DNA of 64,000 bases from an uncultured Sulfurovum sp. (lineage in GTDB: Bacteria; Campylobacterota; Campylobacteria; Campylobacterales; Sulfurovaceae). This document shows positions 9,153 to 18,244 of this stretch, in pieces. The stretch's first letter is position 1. Each line of letters opens with the position of its first letter. The stretch covers positions 1 through 64,000 of the forward strand of contig CACVAX010000059.1 in assembly GCA_902727935.1 (NCBI GenBank). The letters run 5' to 3'. The notes under the pieces are model-generated. The model saw nothing but the letters and a program-made list of their open reading frames with translations, had not been told where the DNA came from and ran no database searches. A program made the translations under genes and the position numbers.

Positions 9153-9155
9153 CTA

Positions 9156-9746
9156 TTAGCCTTTGATACTATAGTGTTTAATCATCTTTGAGATATTGTA
9201 AACAGGTGATTCTTCTGAAATGAGTTCGAGTTCTTCTTTAGCTTCTATGAGTTTGTTATCTTGAATAAGAAGTCCTGCATTATGTATTTTTGCAACATCA
9301 CTGTAATATTTAGATTCACTGGTTTTATCAGTAATAATTGATAAGTGATAGGTAGCTAAATCAGCAATAATTTTATTTTCACTTTTACTTAGAGATTCTA
9401 AACTAGAAGTATCGGTAGCTTTTATGGCCTCTTGGTAAGTAAAGAGTTCAAATAGGGCAGGGTTATTTTCTTTAAGTATATTTAAAGCAGAAGTATCTTT
9501 GCTATTTTCTTGAAGGCTTAGATAAGCTGTATTTGCTGTTTCTTGTTTGTTTTGTGTGATTGCATCCATAATTGCTGTTCCAGCAAAGTAGGCAATTGCC
9601 AGTCCAACAACAATAAAAATTTTTAATTTATGTTTTTTATAAATTTTTTCAGCTTTAAAAGCTGAAGCCAACATTTGTTCATCACTACTTAATTCTTTTT
9701 TTACATCATCAATTGTCAAAATAAAGCCTTGTTTATAATTTGACAT
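9156..9746 (-). CDS. Membrane-anchored TPR-like protein, YfgM-like
   Basis: A cytoplasmic N-terminus of about 40 residues is followed by one transmembrane helix (about 42-60, KIFIVVGLAIAYFAGTAIM) and a periplasmic helical domain of about 135 residues with TPR-like periodicity. This is the topology of YfgM, an accessory subunit of the SecYEG translocon that works with periplasmic chaperones. The next gene, three bases away, is a BamB-like lipoprotein as in E. coli. There is no good ribosome binding site; TATAAT lies directly before ATG 9746, so the start could be leaderless or misplaced. Confidence 0.65.
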   Translation of the reverse strand: MSNYKQGFILTIDDVKKELSSDEQMLASAFKAEKIYKKHKLKIFIVVGLAIAYFAGTAIMDAITQNKQETANTAYLSLQENSKDTSALNILKENNPALFELFTYQEAIKATDTSSLESLSKSENKIIADLATYHLSIITDKTSESKYYSDVAKIHNAGLLIQDNKLIEAKEELELISEESPVYNISKMIKHYSIKG

Positions 9747-9802
9747 TATTATATCTAAAATTATTTAGGATTAATAATGTCATTGATGAATTTAAGAGGC
9801 TA

Positions 9803-10147
9803 CTAAATTAAAATGCTTTCAGCATAAATGGGTTCAATTATTTCAGTTTTTTCTTCATCTTTTTTGACAGAAAATGTTTTTTCAACCTTTAAGTACCATT
9901 CACCACTCTCTTTTTCTTCAAGGTAAATTTTAGAACCCATTGGTGTGGTAGAGAGAAATGCTTCTATTTCATTGGTATTTTCACCATATTGAGGGGTATT
10001 GTTAGTGACTTTAAGTGTATCTGTCATAGCAATAGGAATTTTTGAAACAGTTTTTGTTGAAGTAATGTTATCGTGTTTAATACAGCCAAGTAGGGTAGAG
10101 GCAGTAAGTGTGATAATGATTAGGTATTTGATATTTGTTGCTTTCAT
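9803..10147 (-). CDS. Small lipoprotein of unknown function
   Basis: This 114-residue protein has a lipobox LLGC with the lipidated Cys at residue 22. The C-terminal 60 residues (GSKIYLEEKESGEWYLKV) look like a small beta-barrel or SH3-like domain, but no family is recognised. AAGGAGC is placed well upstream of ATG 10147. It lies between the VKOR fusion gene and the YfgM-like gene, all on the same strand. Confidence 0.6.
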   Translation of the reverse strand: MKATNIKYLIIITLTASTLLGCIKHDNITSTKTVSKIPIAMTDTLKVTNNTPQYGENTNEIEAFLSTTPMGSKIYLEEKESGEWYLKVEKTFSVKKDEEKTEIIEPIYAESILI

Positions 10148-10336
10148 AATAAATGCTCCTTAACTTAGGTATACATCATTATGACGCGTTAAGTGTTAAG
10201 GACATCTATAAAATAGCATTAAAAGTAGAAGGCTTAGGCTAAAAGTGACAATTATGGTCATTATTAGCATTTATTATAATATATAGTAATATAAATAAAT
10301 TAAGCAAATATAAAGTTTAATAGGAATGAATAATCT

Positions 10337-11182
10337 TTATTTTTTAGTACAATCACTTTCTGCTTCGGTTACAATTGTTTGAAGACTTGCAAATCCACAC
10401 CCTTCTTCTTCCACAACATTAAAGGCTGTATCAATACTAACACTCTCTTCAATGGTTATTTCACCTGTGGAGATTGTTTCATACGAGGCAATAATATCTT
10501 TGTCTCCATTGATGATTTTAATATTTTTACCCTCTTTAGTGATAAGAATTGGAATGGTTTTAAAATTTAAGAATGTGGCAAAATGTTGTGCTTCAATTTT
10601 TCCAATATCTATTTTGGTATAGTCTATGTTGTTCTCTTTCATGTAATCTTTTACTTTTTTACAATGAGGACAAGATTCAGATTGTAATAAATAAGTACCG
10701 TCTTTTTTAACAAACGTTGTACTCTGTGGAATGGCTAACCATGAGAGTGCGATTACAAGTGAAATAATAGCTGGAATGGTAAGCAAGAAATATTTACGAG
10801 AAGCTAAGAATAGGGTTATTATTAGAAAAGCATAAATACCCATACAAAATTTACACATTTCTGGTGAAGCAAAATATTGATAACCCAACATAATGGTTTC
10901 AAAAAGAACGGATGAAATTAAAACCACAAAGAAAAGTATTTCTGGAATAATCTTTTTATAACTTAAAATACCCAATATTAAAATGGTTAAAGCAGCCAAT
11001 ATTCCAAAATAGTTTAAATAAATGGCATCAAAATTTAAAAGTGCTCCAGCCAATTCACAGCCGGAAGGTTCGGAGGGTTGAGATGAAGTACATAAACTTG
11101 AAGCATTTAATTTTAAATAGGTTTCAATGACGATATAGAGCAAAAAAAGAAGAGGGGTAACAATAAAGCCTAGTTTTTTCAA
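10337..11182 (-). CDS. VKOR-family protein fused to a thioredoxin-like domain
   Basis: This is an inner-membrane disulfide-forming enzyme of 281 residues. The N-terminal half has about five membrane helices, the loop cysteine pair (SSLC, SGCEL) and the active-site CKFC of bacterial VKOR homologues. The C-terminal 110 residues form a glutaredoxin/thioredoxin-like domain with CPHC (SESCPHCKKV). Such fusions pass electrons from a thioredoxin-like partner to quinone and can replace DsbB or DsbA-DsbB. The start codon is TTG (11182-11180) behind AAGGAACAG. The thioredoxin-like domain is predicted to face the periplasm. Confidence 0.88.
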   Translation of the reverse strand: MKKLGFIVTPLLFLLYIVIETYLKLNASSLCTSSQPSEPSGCELAGALLNFDAIYLNYFGILAALTILILGILSYKKIIPEILFFVVLISSVLFETIMLGYQYFASPEMCKFCMGIYAFLIITLFLASRKYFLLTIPAIISLVIALSWLAIPQSTTFVKKDGTYLLQSESCPHCKKVKDYMKENNIDYTKIDIGKIEAQHFATFLNFKTIPILITKEGKNIKIINGDKDIIASYETISTGEITIEESVSIDTAFNVVEEEGCGFASLQTIVTEAESDCTKK

Positions 11183-11328
11183 GACTGTTCCTTGGATTGA
11201 GATTTATTAGAGTACTAATAGTAGCATTCTGCAAATAAAGTTAGATTGAAAAAGTAATTTATTTCAAAATTTTTTTAATTCAAAACCCTTTTTATTGAGC
11301 TTTAAAACAAAGTTAAAACTGTTTTGGG

Positions 11329-11399
11329 TATAATCACAAACTTTTTAAAAGCAGGAGATTTTTAACTGTCTCCTTAACAATATTAATGAAGGGTTTGCA
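11329..11399 (+). promoter_or_regulatory. rplU promoter and 5' leader with hairpin
   Basis: TATAAT at 11329-11334 predicts a start near 11341. The leader of about 60 nt contains a stem AGGAGA (11353-11358) with TCTCCT (11369-11374), then a GAAGGG ribosome binding site before ATG 11400. Ribosomal operons often carry autoregulatory leaders, and an L21 leader is known in other phyla. Whether this one is regulatory is inference. Confidence 0.4.
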
Positions 11400-11708
11400 A
11401 TGTACGCAATCATTAAAGCAAGTGGTCAACAATTCAAAGTTCAAGAGGGTGATATCATCTGTTTTGACAACATGAATCTTGAACCAAAAGCAGCTGTAGA
11501 ATTCAAAGAAGTTCTAGCATTAGACAATGGTGAATTAACTGTAGGAGCTCCTTTTGTCGAAGGTGCTGTGGTTAAAGGTGAGGTGATTAATGAAGGTAGA
11601 GACAAAAAAGTAATCATCTATAAGAAAAGAAGAAGAAAAGATTCAAAACTTAAAAGAGGTTTCAGAAGAGACTTTACTAGAGTTAGAATTACATCTATAG
11701 CAGCATAA
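11400..11708 (+). CDS. rplU: 50S ribosomal protein L21
   Basis: The 102-residue sequence is a textbook L21: it starts [18 protein letters not shown], contains the basic [20 protein letters not shown] segment that contacts 23S rRNA, and has the usual length. It is the first gene of the rplU-rpmA pair. In many bacteria obgE follows, but here the pair ends with a terminator and nhaD comes next. Confidence 0.99.
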   Translation: MYAIIKASGQQFKVQEGDIICFDNMNLEPKAAVEFKEVLALDNGELTVGAPFVEGAVVKGEVINEGRDKKVIIYKKRRRKDSKLKRGFRRDFTRVRITSIAA

Positions 11709-11721
11709 GAAGGAGCAGAAT

Positions 11722-11976
11722 ATGGCACACAAAAAAGGTCAAGGTTCTACACAGAATAACCGTGATTCAGCTGGTCGAAGACTGGGTGTTAAGAAATATG
11801 GTGGGGAAGCAGTAATCCCTGGTAATATCATTATTAGACAAAGAGGAACGAAAGTTCACACTGGTACAGGTGTTGGTATGGGTAAAGATCATACTATCTT
11901 TGCAATCACTGAAGGTGTTGTTCAATTCTCAAACGTTGCACGTGGTAAAAAAAGAGTTTCTGTAGTACCTGCATAA
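11722..11976 (+). CDS. rpmA: 50S ribosomal protein L27
   Basis: This 84-residue protein starts [20 protein letters not shown], with the conserved flexible N-terminal tail that reaches the peptidyl-transferase centre, followed by the [15 protein letters not shown] core. There is no N-terminal extension of the Firmicutes type that needs cleavage. AAGGAG lies in the 13-base gap after rplU, so the two genes are cotranscribed and end at the hairpin at 11985. Confidence 0.99.
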   Translation: MAHKKGQGSTQNNRDSAGRRLGVKKYGGEAVIPGNIIIRQRGTKVHTGTGVGMGKDHTIFAITEGVVQFSNVARGKKRVSVVPA

Positions 11977-11984
11977 GCTCCATT

Positions 11985-12012
11985 AAAGATAGGCTTATGC
12001 TTATCTTTTTAA
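11985..12012 (+). terminator. Terminator after rpmA
   Basis: A 10-bp stem with one G-T pair (11985-11994 with 11999-12008, loop TTAT) runs into a T-rich tract. Confidence 0.7.
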
Positions 12013-12145
12013 TTTTTAGTTTATTATGTTTTTTATCTCTACTTTTCATTTAATTTTATTATTCTTACAAATTTTTTCTTTACATAACTACACAAAAACC
12101 TTACAAACAAATTAATTAAAACATCGATGTATCTTTTCACTTGCT

Positions 12146-12210
12146 TATAATAATTATTTTATTGTAAAATATGTGCATTAAAATTCAAGGGCATCGCCCT
12201 TTCATCGGAG
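12146..12210 (+). promoter_or_regulatory. nhaD promoter and leader
   Basis: TATAAT is at 12146-12151. The leader carries a tight hairpin (AAGGGC 12187-12192, GCCCTT 12196-12201) and GGAG at 12207-12210. This ribosome binding site places the nhaD start at ATG 12216 rather than at the upstream in-frame ATG 12171. Confidence 0.5.
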
Positions 12211-12215
12211 ATATA

Positions 12216-13550
12216 ATGCACGTAGATTTAACAACCACTTGGGTTGGTATTGCTTCATTGATAATATTTGTAGTAAGTTACTACTTTATAGCCACAGAAG
12301 ATAAGTATCATATTAATAAAGCAAAACCAGCACTTTTTGGTGGAACACTGATATTTATTCTTATCGGAGTTTATTATGCAATGAATGGTTTAGACATAGA
12401 GGCTTTACATAATGAAGTGAATCACTTAATTCTTGAAATTGCTGGTATTTTCTTCTTCTTATTTGTTGCTATGACCTTTATTGAAGCCATGATTGACCGA
12501 CAGGTTTTTTCGGCATTACGTGTTAATTTAGTTTCAAAGGGTTATGATTATAAAAAACTCTTTTGGGTAACGGGATTTATTGCATTTTTCCTTTCGCCCG
12601 TAGCAGACAACCTTACAACAGCACTTATTTTAGCAACTGTTCTTATTACTATCGATAAAAATAATGTAGCCTTTTTAGTTCCTGCTGCGATTAACGTGGT
12701 TGTTGCAGCCAATGCTGGTGGTGCTTGGTCTCCATTTGGTGATATTACAACATTAATGGCTTGGACAGCTGGTAAAGGTACCTTTGTAGATTTTCTTTAT
12801 CTATTCCCTGCAGCATTTGTTGGTTGGATTGTTACAGCATTTTTACTTAGTCGTTTTGTTCCTGCTGGTCATCCTCCTTCAGCAGAAGGTGAAGCAGAAG
12901 TGAAGATTTTAGAAGGTGGGAAAATAATTATGGGACTCTTTGGTTTTACCATTTTTGTAGCTGTTATGTCTCATCAGGTACTGCACCTACCTGCAATGTG
13001 GGGAATGCTTTTTGGTCTTTCCATTTTAAAACTTTACGTGTTTATGTTAAATAGTAAAAATAGAAATGATTATGAAAATCCTTCAGAACAAACACCTATT
13101 AATGCCTTCTCATGGATTGCAAAAATTGAAAATGATACGCTTCTTTTCTTCTTTGGTATTTTAGCTGCCGTTGGTGGGCTTCATTTCTTAGGTTTCTTAG
13201 AGTACTTTACAGCACTGTATACAGAATTTGGTGCAACAGCCGTGAATATTGGAGTTGGTTTTCTTTCAGCCATTGTAGATAACGTGCCAGTTATGTCAGC
13301 TGTACTTAAATCGAATCCAGACATGGGTGTAGGTGCGCATTCACAATGGATGCTTGTTACTTTAACAGCAGGGGTTGGTGGTTCATTAATCTCATTTGGT
13401 TCAGCAGCTGGTGTGGGTGTTATGGGTAAAATGCATGGTATTTATACGTTCTCATCACACATGAAATATGCTTGGACCATTCTTATTGGTTATGTTATTT
13501 CTGTGGCTATTTGGTATGTTCAATTTCAAATCTTTGGGTTTGGAGCTTAA
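12216..13550 (+). CDS. nhaD: Na+/H+ antiporter NhaD
   Basis: This is an inner-membrane antiporter of 444 residues that expels Na+ (or Li+) in exchange for protons. It has about 12 hydrophobic segments and the ion-transporter motif DNLTTALILATVL near residue 130. A second such motif lies in the C-terminal half (FLSAIVDNVPVMSAV), and GGSLISFGSAAGVGVMGK follows it. These are typical of NhaD in the ArsB/NhaD superfamily. The start at 12216 is chosen for its GGAG five bases upstream; starting at 12171 would add 15 polar residues. Presence of NhaD fits a saline or alkaline habitat. Confidence 0.93.
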   Translation: MHVDLTTTWVGIASLIIFVVSYYFIATEDKYHINKAKPALFGGTLIFILIGVYYAMNGLDIEALHNEVNHLILEIAGIFFFLFVAMTFIEAMIDRQVFSALRVNLVSKGYDYKKLFWVTGFIAFFLSPVADNLTTALILATVLITIDKNNVAFLVPAAINVVVAANAGGAWSPFGDITTLMAWTAGKGTFVDFLYLFPAAFVGWIVTAFLLSRFVPAGHPPSAEGEAEVKILEGGKIIMGLFGFTIFVAVMSHQVLHLPAMWGMLFGLSILKLYVFMLNSKNRNDYENPSEQTPINAFSWIAKIENDTLLFFFGILAAVGGLHFLGFLEYFTALYTEFGATAVNIGVGFLSAIVDNVPVMSAVLKSNPDMGVGAHSQWMLVTLTAGVGGSLISFGSAAGVGVMGKMHGIYTFSSHMKYAWTILIGYVISVAIWYVQFQIFGFGA

Positions 13551-13566
13551 GACTTTTTTAAACTTT

Positions 13567-13588
13567 ATGTGGGTAGAAATACCCACAT
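13567..13588. terminator. Hairpin after nhaD
   Basis: A perfect 9-bp stem (ATGTGGGTA with TACCCACAT) closes a GAAA tetraloop. No long T-run follows directly, so it may stabilise the nhaD 3' end rather than terminate on its own. Confidence 0.5.
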
Positions 13589-13594
13589 GGTTTG

Positions 13595-13638
13595 AAGTTC
13601 TTTTTAATATTTAACTTGTTAAATATTAAAAAGAACTT
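13595..13638. repeat. Perfect 20-bp inverted repeat
   Basis: The arm 13595-13614 is perfectly complementary to 13619-13638 across a CTTG spacer. It is AT-rich and has T-runs in both orientations, so it could act as a bidirectional terminator or attenuator between nhaD and the next gene, whose ribosome binding site lies about 10 bases beyond it. Confidence 0.7.
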
Positions 13639-13662
13639 TATCTAAAAGGATAAAACTGTTCA

Positions 13663-14847
13663 ATGTCAAATAAGCCACACAATACATCTCCTAATATAAA
13701 AAAGAAAAAACCTGAATCCCTATTGGAAAAAGTGGGTGTTAAATACTTTAATTCGCTCTCCAAACATGTACAAGCTGATAGGGAAGTTCATTTAGAAGAT
13801 ATTCCCTCTGATAAAGTATTGCAAGTTGTTGCTAATAATATTAGTATTGCAGCCATTATTATTGCTTTTTTAGTAGGGGCTTTAACTACCATACCTGCTG
13901 TGATATTTGAGATGTACTTACGCGATGAATTTTCTACATTGAATTATTATCTTTTCCTGTCTGCCATTACACTTGTTTTTCTTATTATTGAGGTGGGTAT
14001 ACTTTATTGGATAGCGATGCGAAGTGCTTATACTTTAGCCTATATGATGGGTTATGATGAAAAGAGTCAAGATAACTTACCCCCTGAATATGATGTTAAT
14101 AAAATGATGGTACGCTCTGCTTTAGAACTCGATGATCCCACGGTTGAGTATTTAGGGATTAACCCTCATAAACATGTTTCTAAAAAATGGTTGGTGTTAA
14201 CAGCTTTGCTCTATAAAGCAAAAATTATATTAACAAGTATTGTGATTAAATTAATATTTCAAAAAATTGCTGCTCGTTATGGATTAAGAGTCAGTTTTGT
14301 GTGGATTGCTATTCCTGTAACAGCCATTTGGGATGCTGTGGTAATGCATTATGTTATTAAAGATGCTAGGTTACGTCTCTTTGGCTATCATCTATCTAAA
14401 TACATTACCGAAGAGGTATTTAGCGATGAACTTCTCAATAGTTATTCACCTCATGTAAGAGAAGGGATGATTCGTGCTGTCTCAACCATCATGACATTTT
14501 CAGGAAGTTTTCATCCCAACAATATGATTTTACTTATTCGTTTAAGTCAAAACTTTAATATTGACAAAAACAGTGACTATGATGATTTAGAAAAACTTTT
14601 AGAGCATCTTAAAGAGGCTTCAAGCCAAGAGCAACATCTACTCAAAATATTAGCAGGAATTACAGCTGGTTTTGATGGTAAAATCACTAAAGCAGAAAAA
14701 AGTGCGTTGCTTAAAATATTTAATGAAGAAGATGCTTGTTATATGAACTTTACACAAGCGTTACAAGCATATTTACTGCACAATAGGTTACATAAATCAG
14801 CTAGTTTTTGTAAAGAGGCACTTTTGAAGCGTAAAGAATCTATTTGA
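13663..14847 (+). CDS. Membrane protein of unknown function
   Basis: The 394-residue protein has a charged cytoplasmic N-terminus (about 55 residues) and membrane segments at about 58-80, 94-118, 175-197 and 208-232. A soluble C-terminal domain of about 160 residues follows. That domain ends with a helical segment containing LAGITAGFDGKITKAEKSAL, which faintly recalls TerB/DjlA-like acidic helical modules. I do not recognise the family. It lies downstream of nhaD behind the strong inverted repeat and upstream of guaA, which has its own promoter. A role in stress or ion homeostasis is only suggested by the neighbour. Confidence 0.6.
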   Translation: MSNKPHNTSPNIKKKKPESLLEKVGVKYFNSLSKHVQADREVHLEDIPSDKVLQVVANNISIAAIIIAFLVGALTTIPAVIFEMYLRDEFSTLNYYLFLSAITLVFLIIEVGILYWIAMRSAYTLAYMMGYDEKSQDNLPPEYDVNKMMVRSALELDDPTVEYLGINPHKHVSKKWLVLTALLYKAKIILTSIVIKLIFQKIAARYGLRVSFVWIAIPVTAIWDAVVMHYVIKDARLRLFGYHLSKYITEEVFSDELLNSYSPHVREGMIRAVSTIMTFSGSFHPNNMILLIRLSQNFNIDKNSDYDDLEKLLEHLKEASSQEQHLLKILAGITAGFDGKITKAEKSALLKIFNEEDACYMNFTQALQAYLLHNRLHKSASFCKEALLKRKESI

Positions 14848-14886
14848 GATGATGATAAATACATACCTCTCTCATCAAAAACACAG

Positions 14887-14892
14887 TATAAT
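14887..14892 (+). promoter_or_regulatory. guaA promoter -10 box
   Basis: TATAAT lies 40 bases before ATG 14932, with AAGGA in the leader. The -35 region is not recognisable. Confidence 0.45.
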
Positions 14893-14931
14893 TTCAACAA
14901 ATTTTAATCATCTAAAATAAGGAATTATACT

Positions 14932-16467
14932 ATGAAACAAGTACCTATCCTCGTACTCGACTTTGGTTCACAATACACACAATTAATCGCAAGAAAATTA
15001 AGAGAGTCGGGGGTTTACTGTGAAGTAGTACCTTATAGAGAAAACATCGCAAATATTCAAGCACGTAAACCACAAGGAATCATTTTATCAGGTGGTCCAG
15101 CTTCTGTTTATGCACCGGATGCTTATAAGCCAGAGGAGGGTGTTTGGAATCTTGGTATACCAATCATGGGAATTTGTTATGGTATGCAGTTAATGACACA
15201 ACGTTATGGTGGTGAAGTTGTGGCTGCTGATCATCATGAGTATGGAAAAGCAAAGTTAAGCATTACTTCTTCTGCTATTTTTGCAGGTATGAATACAGAT
15301 GAAGTAGTTTGGATGTCTCATGGAGATAGAGCAGAAAAAATTCCTGATGGTTTTGAGGTTATTGGTACTTCTGAAAACTCTCCTTATGCTGCTATTGCTA
15401 ATGTTGAGCAAAAACTTTATGCTTTCCAGTTTCACCCAGAAGTTCATCATTCTGTAGAGGGAACTAAACTACTTAAGAACTTTGCAAAACACATTTGTGG
15501 TTGTGATAGTACTTGGAATATGGGTGGTTTTGCTAAAGAAAAAATAGCAACCATTAAAGCACAAGTAGGGGACAAAAAAGTACTTTGTGGTGTTTCTGGT
15601 GGGGTTGATTCTTCGGTAGTTGCAGCTATGCTAAATGAAGCACTTCCAAAAGAACAGCTTATTTGTGTTTTTGTTGACCAAGGGCTTCTTCGTAAAAATG
15701 AAGCTGAAGATGTTCAGAATATGTTTAAACTTTTAGATATTCCTTTAATTACCGTTGATGCCAAAGCTGAGTTTATGGCTGCACTTGAAGGTGTTTCTGA
15801 TCCTGAAACAAAGCGTAAAGCCATTGGCGAGAAGTTCATTGAAGTATTTGATAAAGAAGCAAAAAAACATACTGATGTAGCGTTTTTAGCACAAGGAACA
15901 CTGTATACCGATGTTATTGAGTCTGTTTCGGTAAAAGGACCTTCGAAAACCATTAAGTCACACCATAATGTTGGTGGGCTTCCCGATTGGATGACTTTTG
16001 AGTTGGTTGAGCCTTTAAGAGAGATTTTCAAAGATGAAGTACGTAAATTGGGTCTTGAACTTGGTCTTCCAAAAGCAATGATTGGTCGTCATCCGTTCCC
16101 TGGACCTGGACTGGCTATTCGAACTATGGGTGCTGTTACGGAAGATGGATTACACCTTATCCGTGAGTCAGATGCCATTATGCAAGAAGAATTAAGAGCT
16201 ACAGGTTACTATGATAAAGTTTGGCAAGCATTTACGGTACTTTTAAATGTTCAGTCTGTAGGAGTAATGGGAGATAAGCGTACTTATGACAACACAGTGT
16301 GTGTAAGAATGGTAGAGTCTGTAGATGGTATGACAGCAACATTTGCACACATTCCTCATGATGTTTTAGAAGGCATTAGCCGTAGAATTATTAATGAGAT
16401 TGACGGAATTAACAGAGTGGTTTATGATATTTCTTCAAAGCCACCTGCAACAATTGAATGGGAATAA
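14932..16467 (+). CDS. guaA: GMP synthase (glutamine-hydrolysing)
   Basis: GuaA converts XMP to GMP with ATP and glutamine. The 511 residues have the full two-domain layout. A class I glutamine amidotransferase comes first, with nucleophile C82 (GICYGMQ) and the FHPEVHH histidine motif. An ATP-pyrophosphatase domain follows with P-loop SGGVDSS at about 225, then the dimerisation domain with [13 protein letters not shown] and the C-terminal KPPATIEWE. Length and motifs are complete. It is transcribed alone. Confidence 0.98.
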   Translation: MKQVPILVLDFGSQYTQLIARKLRESGVYCEVVPYRENIANIQARKPQGIILSGGPASVYAPDAYKPEEGVWNLGIPIMGICYGMQLMTQRYGGEVVAADHHEYGKAKLSITSSAIFAGMNTDEVVWMSHGDRAEKIPDGFEVIGTSENSPYAAIANVEQKLYAFQFHPEVHHSVEGTKLLKNFAKHICGCDSTWNMGGFAKEKIATIKAQVGDKKVLCGVSGGVDSSVVAAMLNEALPKEQLICVFVDQGLLRKNEAEDVQNMFKLLDIPLITVDAKAEFMAALEGVSDPETKRKAIGEKFIEVFDKEAKKHTDVAFLAQGTLYTDVIESVSVKGPSKTIKSHHNVGGLPDWMTFELVEPLREIFKDEVRKLGLELGLPKAMIGRHPFPGPGLAIRTMGAVTEDGLHLIRESDAIMQEELRATGYYDKVWQAFTVLLNVQSVGVMGDKRTYDNTVCVRMVESVDGMTATFAHIPHDVLEGISRRIINEIDGINRVVYDISSKPPATIEWE

Positions 16468-16608
16468 AATTAATTTTTAATATTAGTTTTTTATAAAAGA
16501 GTGTAATAATGAAACATTATGATTTTCATTATCTATTTTTATATATTTTAGCAAAAAATTTAGTACTTTGATAATATATTGAAAAAATAACGATATGGGG
16601 GAATTATA

Positions 16609-18228
16609 ATGGAGCATCTTTTAATAGGTTTGGTTGTTACAATTAGTCTTGCTACTATTATTAATGTATATTTGAAAAAATGGGATATTCCCACAGTTAT
16701 TGGGTATATTTTTACAGGTTTCTTAATCGCTCAAATTTTTTATTTTGGTGATTCTTCAAAAGAGACTTTAGCCCATTTAGCTGAATTTGGTATTGTCTTT
16801 CTGATGTTTACGATTGGATTAGAATTTTCCATTAGTCATATGCGTTCAATGAAAAAAGAAGTCTTTGTCTATGGTGCATTACAAGTTATACTTTCAGGGC
16901 TACTTTTTACCTTTTTAGCCTTTAGTTTTTTTGACTTAAGTCTTAAGCAGGCCATTGTGATTGGTATGGCCTTGTCTCTCTCTTCTACAGCCATTGTGCT
17001 TAAAATACTGAATGAAAATGGAGAGATTCATACAGGTTATGGACGGGTTGTTTTGGGGATATTACTCTTTCAAGATTTAGCTGTTATTCCCATGCTTTTG
17101 ATGATTTCAATTTTTACTTCAACCACTTCTTCTGTTTCTGAATTATTATTAGAAACGGTGATATCAGCTATTTTGGTCTTTGCGAGTTTATTTATTATTG
17201 GTAAGTATTTTATTGAACGTTTTTTTAATTGGGTGACAAGTTCAGATTCTGAAGAGATATTTTTAGCTTCCGTTATTTTGACGGTGATTGCTTCTTCTTT
17301 TTTAGCAGACTTTCTTGGCTTTTCTTACTCACTTGGGGCATTTCTTGCAGGTATGACCATTGCTGAAACCAAATACCGTTATCGTGTAGAAGCCGATCTT
17401 GTTCCTTTTAGAGACATATTATTAGGAATTTTCTTTGTGACCATTGGTATGCAAATAAATTTAGAAATTGTGGCTGAATTTATTTTTATTATTTTGGGAT
17501 TATTAGTAGCGATGATGTTGATAAAAGCAGTGCTTATCTTTTTAGCGATGAAGTTTTTTATGCAAAATAGGTCAGCCATTAAAAGTGCTTTAGCATTGAT
17601 GCAAGTAGGAGAGTTTGCTTTAGCTATTTTTGCTTTGGCTAATTCTTATGAAATTATTTCTGACCAAACCAATCAAGTTATGATTGTTACCATTGTTCTT
17701 TCTATGATATTAACACCATTTATTTTGAAAAATATAAAATTTTTAGCTGATTTATTTTTTAAGGAACCCGTAGGCTTAAGAGAACGTGCTTTGGTTTCAA
17801 CTGGCTATAGAGATCATGTTATTGTTTGTGGTTATGGTCCTGTGGGTAAAATGTTGGTAGAAAGATTTAAAGAAAATAATGTACTTTATGTCATTTTAGA
17901 ACATGACGTTAAATTAGTTGATGAAGCACTTGCAAAAGGGGAAGAGAATATATTTTTAGCCAATGCAGCACAAAAGTCTGTTTTAGAACATTTTAGCATC
18001 AAAGAGTCTTTAGCAATTTTTTCAGCCGTCAACAACCCTCATCAAGTACGTCTTATTTGTGAAAATATAGACTCTTTTGGTGGAAACATCAATTCTGTTG
18101 TGACGGTTAAAAATAAATCACAAGAAGATAGCATTGCTGATTTAAATATTACTTATGTTATGAACAGACGCGAAACCATTACTGATTTACTAGCACAACA
18201 AATTTGTGCTTTTAAAAAAGTTGAGTAA
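16609..18228 (+). CDS. Kef-type monovalent cation:proton antiporter with RCK_N domain
   Basis: This is an inner-membrane protein of 539 residues of the CPA2 family. Residues 1-375 form about 12 helices, with the family motifs FMFTIGLEFS and SLSSTAIVLKIL. A cytoplasmic TrkA-N/RCK domain begins near residue 400 with the nucleotide-binding loop GYGPVGKM. No C-terminal RCK_C domain is present. Likely a K+ or Na+/H+ antiporter or a ligand-gated K+ efflux system; KefB, KefC and related types cannot be separated by eye. GGGGGAA lies upstream of ATG 16609. It converges on mutS2 with only 16 bases between stops. Confidence 0.88.
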   Translation: MEHLLIGLVVTISLATIINVYLKKWDIPTVIGYIFTGFLIAQIFYFGDSSKETLAHLAEFGIVFLMFTIGLEFSISHMRSMKKEVFVYGALQVILSGLLFTFLAFSFFDLSLKQAIVIGMALSLSSTAIVLKILNENGEIHTGYGRVVLGILLFQDLAVIPMLLMISIFTSTTSSVSELLLETVISAILVFASLFIIGKYFIERFFNWVTSSDSEEIFLASVILTVIASSFLADFLGFSYSLGAFLAGMTIAETKYRYRVEADLVPFRDILLGIFFVTIGMQINLEIVAEFIFIILGLLVAMMLIKAVLIFLAMKFFMQNRSAIKSALALMQVGEFALAIFALANSYEIISDQTNQVMIVTIVLSMILTPFILKNIKFLADLFFKEPVGLRERALVSTGYRDHVIVCGYGPVGKMLVERFKENNVLYVILEHDVKLVDEALAKGEENIFLANAAQKSVLEHFSIKESLAIFSAVNNPHQVRLICENIDSFGGNINSVVTVKNKSQEDSIADLNITYVMNRRETITDLLAQQICAFKKVE

Positions 18229-18244
18229 AGTCTGTTCAAGGTTT

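Noticed and set aside
12171-12215. Upstream in-frame start for nhaD
   Set aside because: The added 15 residues are polar and span a leader hairpin and the ribosome binding site for ATG 12216.
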